This document shows positions 63,671 to 64,000 of a DNA stretch of 64,000 nt, one piece after another. A program made the position numbers and the translations under genes. The first letter of the stretch is position 1. Each line of letters opens with the position of its first letter. The stretch is from Mesorhizobium opportunistum WSM2075 (GTDB lineage Bacteria; Pseudomonadota; Alphaproteobacteria; Rhizobiales; Rhizobiaceae). The stretch lies in NCBI RefSeq assembly GCF_000176035.2, contig NC_015675.1, forward strand, positions 3,290,001-3,354,000. Reading direction: 5' to 3'. The notes beneath the pieces were generated by a model, which saw only the letters and a program-made list of their open reading frames with translations, did not search any database and was not told where the DNA came from.

Positions 63671-64000
63671 ATGTCACTATTCTTCATCAACCGGCCGATC
63701 TTCGCATGGGTGATCGCCATCGTAATCATGCTGGGCGGCCTTCTGGCGCTCACCACGCTGCCGATCTCGCAATATCCGCAGATCGCGCCGACCACGGTCA
63801 ACATCAGCGCCACCTATCCGGGCGCCGATGCGCAGACGGTGGAGAATTCGGTGACCAAGGTCATCGAGCAAGGCATGACCGGCATCGACAATCTCGACTA
63901 CATGACGGCGACCTCGACCTCGACCGGCTCGGCCTCGATCACGCTGACCTTCACCAGCTCCGCCGATCCCGACACCGCACAGGTGCAGACGCAGAACAAG
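63671..64000 (+). CDS. RND multidrug efflux pump, N-terminal part (AcrB type)
   Basis: Truncated by the right edge; 110 residues visible. [23 protein letters not shown] is TM1, and [20 protein letters not shown] then [20 protein letters not shown] match the porter-domain start of AcrB. It pumps hydrophobic drugs together with the adaptor at 62399. A TolC-type outer-membrane gene would be expected outside the window. Confidence 0.96.
   Translation, partial: MSLFFINRPIFAWVIAIVIMLGGLLALTTLPISQYPQIAPTTVNISATYPGADAQTVENSVTKVIEQGMTGIDNLDYMTATSTSTGSASITLTFTSSADPDTAQVQTQNK

Overview
The window looks like a chromosomal segment of a Mesorhizobium-type alphaproteobacterium (Rhizobiales). Support comes from GC-rich coding sequence, a LigD/Ku end-joining pair, two small secreted proteins of the kind expanded in Mesorhizobium (DUF680-like), an ExoX-like exopolysaccharide repressor, BA14K-type repeats, rhizobial mosaic palindromic repeats in about ten gene gaps, and a minCDE operon with a CtrA-type box. 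No rRNA, tRNA, CRISPR array, complete insertion sequence or phage was seen. Most of the window is ordinary accessory chromosome.

Layout. 1-3260: DNA end joining (ligD 3' end, ku, and a translationally coupled BRCT-like/MerR-like/TPR gene). 3349-5230: hydrolase, an AT-rich orphan membrane gene, exonuclease III. 5371-9064: envelope proteins (Cna-B-like, WD40) around two unannotated minus-strand RiPP-like precursor peptides. 9065-12704: small proteins, a sulfotransferase-like protein, ExoX-like repressor, a DUF1236-type protein and two strong terminators. 12724-21191: YghU-type GST, a DegP-like pseudoprotease, LysR and SDR, a duplicated FG-GAP-like secreted protein with one frameshifted copy, VOC and YdeI proteins, and a glutamate-receptor-like channel. 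21436-30289: ABC-F ATPase, small secreted proteins, GST, FAD monooxygenase, PlsY, a BTAD-hydrolase fusion, and a methyltransferase with a leader ORF. 30332-37832: htpG, acyl-CoA synthetase, and a LacI regulator with two perfect operators facing an inositol-monophosphatase gene and a decayed transporter-gene start. 37848-42273: LysR/SDR/tautomerase and LysR/DUF1127/NmrA modules. 42435-48815: a lysine 2,3-aminomutase-family enzyme convergent with a phosphopantetheinyl transferase, a GNAT and a 1370-residue Pls/PosA-type NRPS. 49274-53793: the DUF680-like pair, an MBL-TPR-DoxX run, a BA14K protein and DUF2934. 53890-58694: DMT transporter, an ABC-F gene fragment, a large coiled-coil gene, minCDE. 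58874-64000: a two-component system divergent from a Spy/LTXXQ-like protein, then the start of an RND efflux operon.

The most interesting items are the paired RiPP-like precursors with no nearby maturation genes, the Pls-type NRPS with its carrier-activating enzyme and acetyltransferase next to an aminomutase, the glutamate-receptor-like channel whose pore carries Q-A-S-T-G instead of the potassium filter, and the CtrA-type boxes before both the coiled-coil gene and minC. All assignments are by reading the sequence. No database search was run.
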